13,704 bases of DNA from contig CBDUBU010000092.1 in assembly GCA_965365465.1 (NCBI GenBank), forward strand, positions 1-13,704, written 5' to 3'. The notes below the pieces were generated by a model. It was not told the DNA's origin and did no database searches. It saw only the letters and a program-made list of their open reading frames with translations. The position numbers and the translations under genes are program-made. This DNA is from CBDUBU01 sp965365465 (lineage in GTDB: Bacteria > Bacteroidota > Rhodothermia > Rhodothermales > DASSAV01). This document shows positions 1-7,588 of the stretch, in pieces. Every line of letters starts with the position of its first letter. Position 1 is the stretch's first letter.

Positions 1-617
1 AGGGGGCGTTGGCGGCGCAGCCTGTTGCCGCCGTAGCGCAGATGCGCCAGGGTAGCAGGGGTCCCCCAAGTTTGCCACGTAGTGAGGTCATCGCTTGTTT
101 CGGCAATGACCTCAAGGACAAAATCGGAGGTGGTATCTGCCCAGGAGAGGTTGAGTTGCTGGATAGGCGTGTCCCGTTCCCCGGCATCGATGAGATAGGC
201 GCGCACCGGGCGGCTGTCGTACCGGCTTCCTGTCCGTTGCTCCATCTGAACCAGCGCCCCCGACGGTGTGCGCCGCACCTTCACGTCAAGGGTTGCGAGG
301 TCAGCATCGGACTGTCCGTGAACCGGGAAGAACGGCAGTTGCTGCCGGGGCAACGACTCCGACCGGATCTCTCCCGTATGGTAGATGGCCAGGGGCAACA
401 CCTCGCCGCTGCTGTTGAACATACGCAGGTCGCCCAAGTCAGGGCGTGTGGCGGTCTGGTAGACTTCGTGGGGCAGGAGGACCGCGTGGAGCGGACGTTC
501 TTCAAGCGGCTCAATCCGCAGGCCCCGTGCGAAGCTGACGGGCGAAAGCTCCTGTGCGGCAAGGGGCGAAGCCTGCCCTGTCAGGAGCAGCAAGAAAATC
601 AGGCAGAGGCGTTTCAA
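1..617 (-). CDS. DUF3999 family exported protein (partial, runs off left edge)
   Basis: I read about 205 N-terminal residues from a TTG start at 617; the rest lies beyond the left edge. An in-frame TAA lies two codons upstream of the TTG and no ATG lies between, so a non-ATG start is required (CTG is the only other choice). Residues 1-22 form a signal peptide: positive MKR, a Leu-rich core and an LAA-Q cleavage site near residue 21. Then follows a beta-rich region with the DUF3999-type segment DLGDLRMFN (residues 60-68) and GEVLP (71-75). It starts 38 nt after the DUF2339 stop, so the two are very likely one transcript. DUF2339 and DUF3999 genes recur side by side in Gram-negative genomes; the biochemical role is unknown. 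The protein probably acts in the periplasm, perhaps anchored by a C-terminal membrane helix in the missing part. The family call rests on recalled motif similarity. Confidence 0.8.
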   Translation of the reverse strand, partial: MKRLCLIFLLLLTGQASPLAAQELSPVSFARGLRIEPLEERPLHAVLLPHEVYQTATRPDLGDLRMFNSSGEVLPLAIYHTGEIRSESLPRQQLPFFPVHGQSDADLATLDVKVRRTPSGALVQMEQRTGSRYDSRPVRAYLIDAGERDTPIQQLNLSWADTTSDFVLEVIAETSDDLTTWQTWGTPATLAHLRYGGNRLRRQRP

Positions 618-655
618 CAGTTATTCCGCTTCAGGCGTCAATGGTTTTGTACGGG

Positions 656-3385
656 TCAGGAGTTTTCCGCCGTCAAAGGCGCGCTTCGCTGCGGCGGCAC
701 GGGCGCCAGGTAGCCGACGAGGAGAAGCAGCAGGCCGACCACAATGAACGTCGTAATCCGCGCCACGGTGCTGATGCTCGACAGGTCTACGACGAACAGT
801 TTGACGACGACAACACCGAGCAGGGACGCTGCGACAACCCAGGGCGTGCGTCCACCGCGCCGCGCCGCTATAGCCATTGTGGTTACGGAGAGCACCGTCC
901 AAAAGATCGTCAGCGCAGTCTGAAAAGTGTTGGAGGCCAGGAGGGCATCGACATCATAGGGAACGCCATCCCAGAAATGAACCGTGCGGGCGAGCGTTGC
1001 GTTGAGCCACAGAAACGCTGTGCCCGACAGCACCCAGAGCAGTAGCCTGCGCAGTCCTGGCGAACGAAAAACGGGAAGCAGGTTTCGGGTTGTTCGATAC
1101 CATCCGACGCCTGCGATCACGGTAAGTCCGAGCGCGAGGTCGAGCGGGTTTACGAGGGGGAGGTATGGCAGCGGTGCAGGCTCAGCCGGGCGCAGGCTCA
1201 TATACAGGGACCAGTACCAGACGGCGACGAACAGCGGGACCACGCCCCAGAGCAGGTATTCGCTGCGCCATACGCCAAAAGGCCAGGCATCCCGTCCAGC
1301 CTGCCGTGTGACGAGCAGGACAAGGAGCACAGGAGCGATCGCGTAGCCGAGGAGCGGCCAGGCGGCTCCGGACAAAGCGAGGTTGCCGCCAACCCACACG
1401 GCTTCCCAGGTAAGCACAGCGGCAACAAACCAGAGACCGGCAGCGTGGAGCAGGCGAGCTACACGCTCCGGGATTTCCGTGTCGAGTCGATACAATGCGA
1501 AGAAAACTACAGCAGTCCCAATCGGCCACGCCAGAAACCCCCAGGCTTCAAACGGATGCGTCACGATAACGCCCGCGAAGAGAAGCATCAGGGCCAGCGC
1601 AGGAAGCAGCAGCAGCGCCGGGAAGCGCAATGCCTGCCAGTGGAGCATCCTGCGGAGCAGGATGCAGGCCAGCGCCGTTGCTATCACGAACAACACGGCG
1701 AGGTGATAGCCCGCCTCCGTATCGAGTTCACGCGCGATTTCCCCAAAACCGCCGCCCAGCCACCATAATAATCCAAGCGTGAGGAAGACCCCTTCCAAAA
1801 GGCGTTCCCACGCCCGTGCTTGTTTGCGGCGACGCTGCACCAGAAAGGCCGTCCAGAAGGCTGCTGCGGCGAGGGCAAGACAACCGAAAAAGAATCGGTT
1901 GAAAACAGGCGGCATTTCGCTTCCAAGCGACTCGGAACCCAGCAGGAAGGAGGCTCCGGCCGCGCCCTGAAGCAGCATCCCCGACAGCCGGACGAGTACA
2001 CGCCGTTGGCGAAAACCAAGCCATACCATGGAGCCTCCCTCCAGCGCCCAGCCTGTTCCCGTCCATGTAGCGTCGAGCGCGAACGGCAGCACCATCGTTC
2101 CGAGCACCAGGCCAATGCCCGCGAACGATTCGGTCAGGGTGCGCAGCATTTCCGGCGAACGCCGGTACAGGACGTAGGCCGCCGCTGCATAGAAGCATCC
2201 GAAAGCGAACGCGCTCCAGGCCAGCCCGTACGGAAACGGCTCGACCAGGCCGGCCTGAAGCGAAAACACAACGACCGGCAGGCCAAAGACAAGCGTTCCG
2301 TCCACGAGCGCCATCCGGTGGTTTTCGCTGCGCCGGGCCTGCAAAATGGAGATAACGAAGTAAAGCAGGAAAAAGAGAATCAGAAAAGGCTCCGTAGTTG
2401 CAAACAGGGCAGGCTGGTACGACTCGGCAACCCATAGCCCTGCAATGCCGAAGGTGCAAAAGAAGCCCACCAGGTGGAGGGGTCTCCAGGTCCGGCGCCA
2501 CGCGAGCGCCAGGATGCCGCCGTTCAGAACCGCGTAATAACTGAACAGCATCACATGGCTTCCTTCTCCCGTGGAGGCCAGAACCGGCGCAAAGAAGCCG
2601 CCCAGCAAGCTAAGAACAGCCAGGCTCTGGGCGTTTTGCAGCAGGGCGAGCGCCGTGCCAAGCGCTGTAGTCGCCACGAGCAACGCGAAGGCGGCGCCAC
2701 CCGGAATGAGGCCGTACAGCCGGTAGGTGGCAAAGATAGTCAGATACAGAATCGCCATGCCGCCGCCTTGCAAGGCAAGCGCGAAATCAGGCCGCCGCGA
2801 GCGGAGCCGCCAGCCGAGGCCCGTCAGCGCAATGCCTGCACCGGCTGATGCTGCCAGCCGCAGTTCGAGCGGGAAAAAGTCATTGTCGACGGCATACTTG
2901 ACGAGAAAGGCAAACCCGAAAAACAGCACCACCAGCCCGACCCGCACGAGGGTGTTTCCGCCGAAAAAGAAAGCGCGCACCTGTTCGGACAGGGTTTCGG
3001 CATGGCGCCTGATTCCTGAATGTTTCTGCTCTTTGCGATCTTGCATCTGAAGTTCAGGTGCAACAGGCTCAGGCCCTGCGAAAATCGGCTCTGCATCTTC
3101 AGGCTGAACAGGCAATGCTTCAACTTCAGAGGCAGGCAGCGGGGCGGCGATAGGAGGCGCGTCTGTCTCTGCCACAGCTTCCGGCGCAGGCGGCGCCTCA
3201 GCGCGGCGAACCTGATACCCTTCCCGCACCAGGTTCCAGACCTGAGTTTCCATCGCTTGCAGCCGCCTCGCCATCTCGCGGTGCTCCCAGAGCAGGTATC
3301 CGACGACACAGCCCAGCAAAAATCCGCCGACTCCCATTGTCGTCGAAGCAAGAAGGCCGACGACCAGAGACGCAATAATTTTCAT
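656..3385 (-). CDS. DUF2339 multi-spanning membrane protein
   Basis: This 909-residue protein has a first hydrophobic helix at residues 4-33, a charged, probably coiled-coil stretch at about 34-62, and a Pro/Glu/Ala-rich linker to about 120. The rest is almost entirely membrane-embedded, with roughly 20 or more hydrophobic segments. The family hallmark FFFGGNTLVRVGLVVLFFG-like segment starts at residue 139, and GGFFAPVLASTGEG follows further on. Length and layout fit DUF2339 (predicted membrane proteins, usually 800-1000 residues). The function is unknown; a cell-envelope role is often suspected because of the DUF3999 partner, which follows 38 nt downstream here. The ATG start is preceded only by AGG touching the start codon, so the ribosome binding site is weak, but the start directly precedes the first helix and no better one is seen. 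The SMP-30 gene lies 83 nt upstream in the same direction and could be co-transcribed. Confidence 0.9.
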   Translation of the reverse strand: MKIIASLVVGLLASTTMGVGGFLLGCVVGYLLWEHREMARRLQAMETQVWNLVREGYQVRRAEAPPAPEAVAETDAPPIAAPLPASEVEALPVQPEDAEPIFAGPEPVAPELQMQDRKEQKHSGIRRHAETLSEQVRAFFFGGNTLVRVGLVVLFFGFAFLVKYAVDNDFFPLELRLAASAGAGIALTGLGWRLRSRRPDFALALQGGGMAILYLTIFATYRLYGLIPGGAAFALLVATTALGTALALLQNAQSLAVLSLLGGFFAPVLASTGEGSHVMLFSYYAVLNGGILALAWRRTWRPLHLVGFFCTFGIAGLWVAESYQPALFATTEPFLILFFLLYFVISILQARRSENHRMALVDGTLVFGLPVVVFSLQAGLVEPFPYGLAWSAFAFGCFYAAAAYVLYRRSPEMLRTLTESFAGIGLVLGTMVLPFALDATWTGTGWALEGGSMVWLGFRQRRVLVRLSGMLLQGAAGASFLLGSESLGSEMPPVFNRFFFGCLALAAAAFWTAFLVQRRRKQARAWERLLEGVFLTLGLLWWLGGGFGEIARELDTEAGYHLAVLFVIATALACILLRRMLHWQALRFPALLLLPALALMLLFAGVIVTHPFEAWGFLAWPIGTAVVFFALYRLDTEIPERVARLLHAAGLWFVAAVLTWEAVWVGGNLALSGAAWPLLGYAIAPVLLVLLVTRQAGRDAWPFGVWRSEYLLWGVVPLFVAVWYWSLYMSLRPAEPAPLPYLPLVNPLDLALGLTVIAGVGWYRTTRNLLPVFRSPGLRRLLLWVLSGTAFLWLNATLARTVHFWDGVPYDVDALLASNTFQTALTIFWTVLSVTTMAIAARRGGRTPWVVAASLLGVVVVKLFVVDLSSISTVARITTFIVVGLLLLLVGYLAPVPPQRSAPLTAENS

Positions 3386-3468
3386 CCTGCGAAGATTGGT
3401 CCGATCACGTTATCCGGGGAAGGCCGGCGACATAGCTGTTTCCGGCGACAAGACAGCGTTCACAGGCG

Positions 3469-4389
3469 TCATTCTGACCTTTCTACCCGATATGCGATAA
3501 GCCGGTCGGACATCATCACCGGCAGATAGATCGTCTGCGTATCGGGCACGTATTCCAGGTCGGCAGTGCCCTGGCTTACTTCGAGCAAGGTTGTCACCCC
3601 GTTCTCAGGGGCGTAATGCATCACCTTGCCGGCTCCCCAGTCCGTCAGAAACAGCCCCCCCCGTTCGTCCGGCTCTACGGCGTCCACGGAGCCGATGGGC
3701 GTGCGATCCGAAAGCGGAGCAATCTCCTGCCCGTCCAGCGAGACGGATTGCAGATAGCGGGCGCCGCCTGCGTTCTCGATGGTGCTGTCCCCGGCGGCGA
3801 CTACGAGGCGACCCTCAACGATATGCACACCATTGGGCGCCATCACCCGCCCATCCTCCAGAAACAGGCTCAGGTTGCCGCCCTGCAGCCGGTAAAGTTT
3901 GCTTACCCGCGAGTCGGAAACGTAGACGCTGCCGTCAGGCCCGGCGGCCACATCGTTCAGAAAGGCGGCTCCTTCGGCAGGGTATCGGGCTGTGATCTCG
4001 CCCGTCGCCGGATCTATCTCGACCAGTTCGTCGATGTCGCTCGCGTACAGCCTGTTTCCGCTGAGCGCCAGCCCTTTGGGAGCATTCAGGCCGGTTACCC
4101 ACTGTTCTTCCACCATCTGGCCGGTGGTCGAGACTTTCGAGAGATAGCCGTTTCCATCCTTTTCCGATCCGTCTCCGTTGATGTTTGAGACATAGAGTGC
4201 GTCCTGTTCGGGATCATAAACGACCGATTCCGGCCGGTTCAGCCCTTCGGCGAGGGTCCATATCTCGCTCAGTTGGAGGGCAGATGCCTCCGTATCCGGT
4301 GATTCAGGTGCGGTCTGTTCCGTTTCGCACGCTGAAACAAACACCAGCGTCAGTCCGATCAGTAGTAGCCTTCCTGAGAACCTGTTCAT
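3469..4389 (-). CDS. SMP-30/gluconolactonase-like beta-propeller lipoprotein
   Basis: I chose the ATG at 4389 (306 residues) rather than an in-frame ATG at 4503. It has GGAG seven bases upstream and begins a lipoprotein signal peptide: MNRFSGR, a hydrophobic core, then VSAC with the lipidated Cys at residue 21. The mature part has repeated strand-loop motifs typical of a six-bladed SMP-30/gluconolactonase/LRE fold: RPESVVYD (52-59), LYVSN (65-69), KGLAL, LNDVAAGPDG (144-153), VYVSDS, APNGVHI (184-190), DAVEPDERGGLFLTDWG (236-252). Glu54, Asn145, Asn186 and Asp236 are in plausible places for the family's metal-binding ligands. The substrate cannot be told from sequence; lactonase or esterase-like hydrolysis is possible, as is a non-catalytic binding propeller. 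It should be anchored in the periplasm or on the cell surface. The gene is followed 83 nt later by DUF2339. No convincing promoter was seen upstream. Confidence 0.8.
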   Translation of the reverse strand: MNRFSGRLLLIGLTLVFVSACETEQTAPESPDTEASALQLSEIWTLAEGLNRPESVVYDPEQDALYVSNINGDGSEKDGNGYLSKVSTTGQMVEEQWVTGLNAPKGLALSGNRLYASDIDELVEIDPATGEITARYPAEGAAFLNDVAAGPDGSVYVSDSRVSKLYRLQGGNLSLFLEDGRVMAPNGVHIVEGRLVVAAGDSTIENAGGARYLQSVSLDGQEIAPLSDRTPIGSVDAVEPDERGGLFLTDWGAGKVMHYAPENGVTTLLEVSQGTADLEYVPDTQTIYLPVMMSDRLIAYRVERSE

Positions 4390-4396
4390 AGTCTCG

Positions 4397-4400
4397 CTCC
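4397..4400 (-). promoter_or_regulatory. Shine-Dalgarno sequence deciding the SMP-30 start
   Basis: On the minus strand GGAG lies seven bases before the ATG at 4387-4389. The in-frame upstream ATG at 4503 has no such element and would add 38 residues ahead of the lipoprotein signal peptide, so the downstream start is preferred. Confidence 0.6.
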
Positions 4401-4540
4401 GCTGTGTGATTTTTTGGGTAAGATACGTTGGAGCAAGGTACAACTGCGACGTGAGGTTTGCTTGTTTTGCTGATGAAGTTAGTGGGGGCATGGACGCGAG
4501 CACGTCACGAGCGCCTGCCTGTTTCGCAGCATGGATGCTT

Positions 4541-4610
4541 CACTCCGTTCAGCATGACACGATCTTTGGAGGATTGCCACAACCCGCACCGAAGTGTAAT
4601 CCTGAGCGAG
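4541..4610. repeat. REP-like imperfect inverted repeat in intergenic region
   Basis: The left arm, 4541-4560, reads CACTCCGTTCAGCATGACAC. The right arm, 4594-4610, reads GTGTAATCCTGAGCGAG and is an imperfect reverse complement of it, with a 33-nt spacer. Both arms are variants of the GTGTCATCCTGAGCGAAG-type word that is dispersed between genes in many bacterial genomes. It sits between the 3' end of the HEAT gene and the 5' end of the SMP-30 gene, both on the minus strand. It may fold into a stem-loop that stabilises or ends the upstream transcript. No transposase is nearby. Confidence 0.55.
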
Positions 4611-4621
4611 CCGCGTCAACG

Positions 4622-5737
4622 TTACTGCCCGCGCACGATCTCGACGAGCGCATCGACGGCGCGTTCGTCGCCGGTTTGTCCAAGCCAGAAGATCGCGTCG
4701 TTCCGCACCGGAGCGCTTTTATGCGTCCGGGCGATGCTGATGAGGCGCGGCACGGCCTGATCGCCGGGCAACTGGGAAATGGCAAACACCGCTTTTTTCT
4801 GAATCTCGACGTTCGGATCATTCACGGCGATGTCTTCCAGGTTCTCGGCGGCTTTCTGCGAGGCCTTCTGTCCGAGCCAGAAGATAGCCTTCTCGCGCGT
4901 ATTCGGGTTATCGAGATGACGCGCCATGTCGATCAACCTTTCCGTGGCCGCCTCCGAGTCGATCCGGCTGATCCCGAATACCGCCTGCTCACGCACCCCG
5001 GCGTCGGCATCGTTACGGGCGGTACGCTCCAGCAGAGGCAGGACGCCGGACTGATCCTGCTCGGCCAGCCAGAAGACGGCTTTCTCCCGGAGGTCTCCAT
5101 CTGCACGGCTGTTCAAAACTTCAGTCAGAAAAGCCGCGGCGAGCTTTTCTCCACGGTGGAGACCCACAGCGGAAACCAGTTCCTCTTTCAGGGAAATCCC
5201 TTTCGCCTGTTTATACTGCCGGTCGAGGAATGCGATGCTCTCGGTATGATCTGCCGTACCAAGCCACAGCAGGGGTAGGTTTTCGAGGTCTACCGCCATC
5301 GAGATGTTGCTGAGTGTGATTTCATGGAGGTCTTTGCCGCCGGAATCCAGCCGGAACAGTAAGGCAATTTCCTTCATCACCTTTTGCCGAGGCTGCCGGT
5401 CAAGATGGTTCAGCGCTCGACGGGCTGCATTCCGGTTGTCGTCGGGGCGCGGTTCGACTTCCCGGCCGTAGAGCAACGATTGCAGCGACGGGCGGTTGTC
5501 CTGGTCGGAGCGCCACGATCCGATATAGGAATCCCTCTCCATGAGTTGCCGGATGCCGTAGCCGATCCAGCAGCCTCGTGGACAATTGTCTCCTGCTTCT
5601 TGCAAGGCCCATTTCCACCGCGTTTCGAGCGGCTCGTCAGGCTGCGGCGCCCGGAGGACAGGCTGGGCCTGCGCCGCGCAAGTCAACACGGCGCACAGCG
5701 CCGCAACGAAAAAGGGGGGACGGTGCTTCAAGACCAT
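4622..5737 (-). CDS. Exported HEAT-repeat protein, partner of the M56 peptidase
   Basis: I chose the ATG at 5737 (371 residues) over the longer frame from 5863, because it begins a clear signal peptide (MVLKHRPP, hydrophobic core, AQA-Q cleavage near residue 24) and lies 13 nt after the M56 stop. The mature N-terminal region, to about residue 150, has a Cys pair (52 and 56) and no recognised fold. From about residue 157 HEAT-like repeats begin. The last five are exactly 32 residues apart, with their central Phe at 222, 254, 286, 318 and 350. They alternate a FWLGQ-type and an F-A-I-S-Q-L-type helix. The repeats closely resemble those ending the upstream peptidase, and both proteins finish with an IFWLGQTGD helix. 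HEAT repeats are protein-binding solenoids, so this is probably a periplasmic adaptor or sensor subunit; no catalytic motif is seen. It is the third gene of the BlaI-M56 operon. Confidence 0.8.
   Translation of the reverse strand: MVLKHRPPFFVAALCAVLTCAAQAQPVLRAPQPDEPLETRWKWALQEAGDNCPRGCWIGYGIRQLMERDSYIGSWRSDQDNRPSLQSLLYGREVEPRPDDNRNAARRALNHLDRQPRQKVMKEIALLFRLDSGGKDLHEITLSNISMAVDLENLPLLWLGTADHTESIAFLDRQYKQAKGISLKEELVSAVGLHRGEKLAAAFLTEVLNSRADGDLREKAVFWLAEQDQSGVLPLLERTARNDADAGVREQAVFGISRIDSEAATERLIDMARHLDNPNTREKAIFWLGQKASQKAAENLEDIAVNDPNVEIQKKAVFAISQLPGDQAVPRLISIARTHKSAPVRNDAIFWLGQTGDERAVDALVEIVRGQ
4625..5170 (-). repeat. HEAT repeat array in the exported protein
   Basis: This covers residues 190-371 of the exported protein. 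It holds a divergent repeat around residue 190, then five strictly spaced 32-residue (96-bp) repeats. Repeats at Phe222, 286 and 350 carry the F-W-L pattern; those at 254 and 318 carry F-G/A-I-S. The DNA near the 3' end (about 4625-4700) is very similar to the matching end of the M56 gene (about 5765-5830), which points to duplication or gene conversion between the two. Confidence 0.8.
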
Positions 5738-5750
5738 ACAGTTGCTCGAA

Positions 5751-7586
5751 TCACGGTTGGTTGATGATGTCCATGAGCACATCGGCGGCTCTGGGATCGC
5801 CGGTTTGGCCCAGCCAGAAGATCGCTTCGCTGCGCCGCTCTGCATCGGGGTGGGTTTTCGCAAGGTCGATCAGCCGGGGGATCGCTGCGGCGTGGTCGAG
5901 TTGCGAAAGGGCAAAGATTGCTTTCTTCTGCACTTCCTCACTGGCATCGTTCCGCGCAAAGTCCTCCAGGACTTCTGCCGCCTGTTCGCCGCTTTTCTGA
6001 CCCAGCCAGAACACAGCCTCCGCACGCATCTCGGCGTGCTGGTGCGTACGAGCCATTCTGGTCAGTTCGGGGATGGCAGTCTCATTTGGAAGCTGGGAAA
6101 GGGCGAACACCGCCTTTTTCTGCACCTCCTCACTGGCATCGTTCAAGGCAAGGCTCGCCAGCACAGCAGCCGCCTCGCTGCCGCCTTCCTGGCCGAGCCA
6201 GAAGGCAGCTTCCGCCCGAATGGTTGCATTCTTGTGTGTTTTTGCGATATCGGTGAGCAGTGGAATGCTCTGTTCCGTGGGAAGCTGGGAAAGGGCGAAC
6301 ACGGCCTTTTTTTGCGCCTCGGTGTGTGAGGTGTCGGAAGGCTCATCATTTTCTTCCAGGGCTATCTGAACGAGCGCCGCCTGTTTCCTCCGGACAGGCG
6401 TCTCTTTCGGCGCCAGCGCCAACGGTTGCTCCCCTGCATGATCGGCTATGATGTTTTCCACAACCTCGTGTCGGGTGGGCGTTGTAAGAAAGTCGGCGTT
6501 GGAGGCTGTTTGCAGATGCCTGCTGCCGTTCGGCTGCAGGGAAGCAACCGGCAGAAGAACGGCCAGCGCGCACCCGCTCATGCCGAAGGCGCGAAGCCGC
6601 GTAAGCCCTTCGCGCTGCCGGGCCGGGTCCAGAATGGCAACGATGCGCTTTCTGAGATCGGAAGGACGCGCCATGGCAAGCGCTCCTGTAGGCGCCTCCC
6701 GGCGCGTCAGGACGAAACGCGCCGTTTCCAGCAGGTGATCTGCATAGCACGATCTGGCGATGCCCATAGAGAGCACCCCGTCGTCGCAAGCCTGCTCGCG
6801 CTCCAGCAAGAGTTGTTTCGCGCCATACCAAGCCATCGGATTGAACCAATGCAATGCCCTGGCAACGATGGCAAGGACATGCGCAAGATAGTCGAGCCGG
6901 CGGATGTGCATCAGTTCGTGCATCAGCGTTACCTGCTTCTGCTCCTCGGGCCATGCGTCGGCTTCCACGGGCAGCAGCACGACCGGCTTCCGTAACCCGT
7001 AGGTCATCGGCACCATCACCGTCTTGTGCTGGAGGATACGCACCGGTCGGCGGATGTCGAGGACTTCCACCAGCACGCCGGACAGTTCGGTCCATTCAGG
7101 ATCGCTGACAGGCAGCGCGCAACGCGTGATTGTCGTCAATTTTGCGAGCGTCAGACCAAGCCGCGCCAGCAGGGCAAGCGCGCCTGCCGCCCAGATCATC
7201 AGGAGAATCTGCATCCAGGGCCAGGATGTTGTTGCCGATGGCAGCGATGCTGCCTGCGCATGGCTGGTTTCGAGCGGTATTGCTGCCTGCGGCGCTGTAG
7301 CGGTTATCGGAGTCTCTTGCAGCGACTGCGGAGGCGCAGCGGGATGGCTGATCTGTTCGACCGGCAGCATCGAGGGCAAGGCAACCTCCCAGGAAGGAAC
7401 TGTTGCAATGCTAAGGGGCAGGACAAGCAGCCCGGCAAAGGCCAGGCTCCAGATCCCGTGCCGTACAGCCGCCGACGTACGCCGCAGAGCAGCGGTAAGG
7501 ATCGCTGCTGCCGAAAGAAGAATCGTCCCTTTGACCAGGACTTCCAGCAAAAACAGCACGAAGGGAGTGGGGGTGAAGGCATCCAT
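5751..7586 (-). CDS. BlaR1-like M56 membrane metallopeptidase with C-terminal HEAT repeats
   Basis: This 611-residue protein has membrane helices at about 9-33, 43-62 and 124-148. A cytoplasmic zinc-protease domain follows with HELMH at 223-227 and the downstream LEREQACDD motif (261-269) supplying the third zinc ligand. A fourth helix lies at about 334-351. The arrangement matches BlaR1/MecR1, where the peptidase triggers cleavage of the BlaI repressor. The extracytoplasmic part after helix 4 is not the penicillin-binding domain of BlaR1. It is a linker (352-422) and six HEAT repeats with central Phe at 430, 462, 494, 526, 558 and 590, exactly 32 residues apart. The start is two bases after the BlaI stop, with GAGG ten bases upstream, so translation is coupled. 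By BlaR1 topology the HEAT array should be periplasmic. The sensed signal is unknown; the FWLGQ-rich array suggests a protein partner, most simply the exported HEAT protein encoded next. Confidence 0.9.
   Translation of the reverse strand: MDAFTPTPFVLFLLEVLVKGTILLSAAAILTAALRRTSAAVRHGIWSLAFAGLLVLPLSIATVPSWEVALPSMLPVEQISHPAAPPQSLQETPITATAPQAAIPLETSHAQAASLPSATTSWPWMQILLMIWAAGALALLARLGLTLAKLTTITRCALPVSDPEWTELSGVLVEVLDIRRPVRILQHKTVMVPMTYGLRKPVVLLPVEADAWPEEQKQVTLMHELMHIRRLDYLAHVLAIVARALHWFNPMAWYGAKQLLLEREQACDDGVLSMGIARSCYADHLLETARFVLTRREAPTGALAMARPSDLRKRIVAILDPARQREGLTRLRAFGMSGCALAVLLPVASLQPNGSRHLQTASNADFLTTPTRHEVVENIIADHAGEQPLALAPKETPVRRKQAALVQIALEENDEPSDTSHTEAQKKAVFALSQLPTEQSIPLLTDIAKTHKNATIRAEAAFWLGQEGGSEAAAVLASLALNDASEEVQKKAVFALSQLPNETAIPELTRMARTHQHAEMRAEAVFWLGQKSGEQAAEVLEDFARNDASEEVQKKAIFALSQLDHAAAIPRLIDLAKTHPDAERRSEAIFWLGQTGDPRAADVLMDIINQP
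5754..6317 (-). repeat. Six-unit HEAT array with 96-bp unit and 192-bp superperiod
   Basis: Residues 424-611 of the M56 protein form six 32-residue units alternating KKAVFALSQL and AEAVFWLGQ types. The DNA shows the 64-residue superperiod directly: GAAGCTGGGAAAGGGCGAAC occurs at 6089 and again at 6281 (192 bp apart), and CACTGGCATC at 5939 and 6131 (192 bp apart). Such similarity at the base level suggests recent expansion by doublets. Confidence 0.85.
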
Positions 7587-7588
7587 AG

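Noticed and set aside
1820..2437. Plus-strand 205-codon frame rich in Arg, Gln and Lys inside DUF2339
   Set aside because: Its composition is typical of an antisense shadow of a hydrophobic membrane protein in GC-rich DNA.
3424..3450. Nine-base direct repeat CCGGCGACA upstream of DUF2339
   Set aside because: Two short copies 18 bases apart in GC-rich DNA are expected by chance and have no matching promoter.
4406..5278. Long plus-strand frame of 290 codons opposite the exported HEAT gene
   Set aside because: It is antisense to a gene with strong repeat and signal-peptide evidence, its product has no recognisable domain, and its apparent repeats only mirror the HEAT periodicity.
5738..5863. 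Longer N-terminus for the exported HEAT protein
   Set aside because: It would bury the signal peptide and overlap the end of the M56 gene by over 100 bases.
5754..6317. CRISPR-like or minisatellite reading of the 192-bp repeats
   Set aside because: The units are coding, in frame and of HEAT type; there are no short identical repeats with unique spacers and no cas genes.
5586..6329. Plus-strand frame of 247 codons with internal repeats opposite the M56 HEAT region
   Set aside because: The repeats are the reverse complement of the HEAT units; the real gene on the minus strand explains them.
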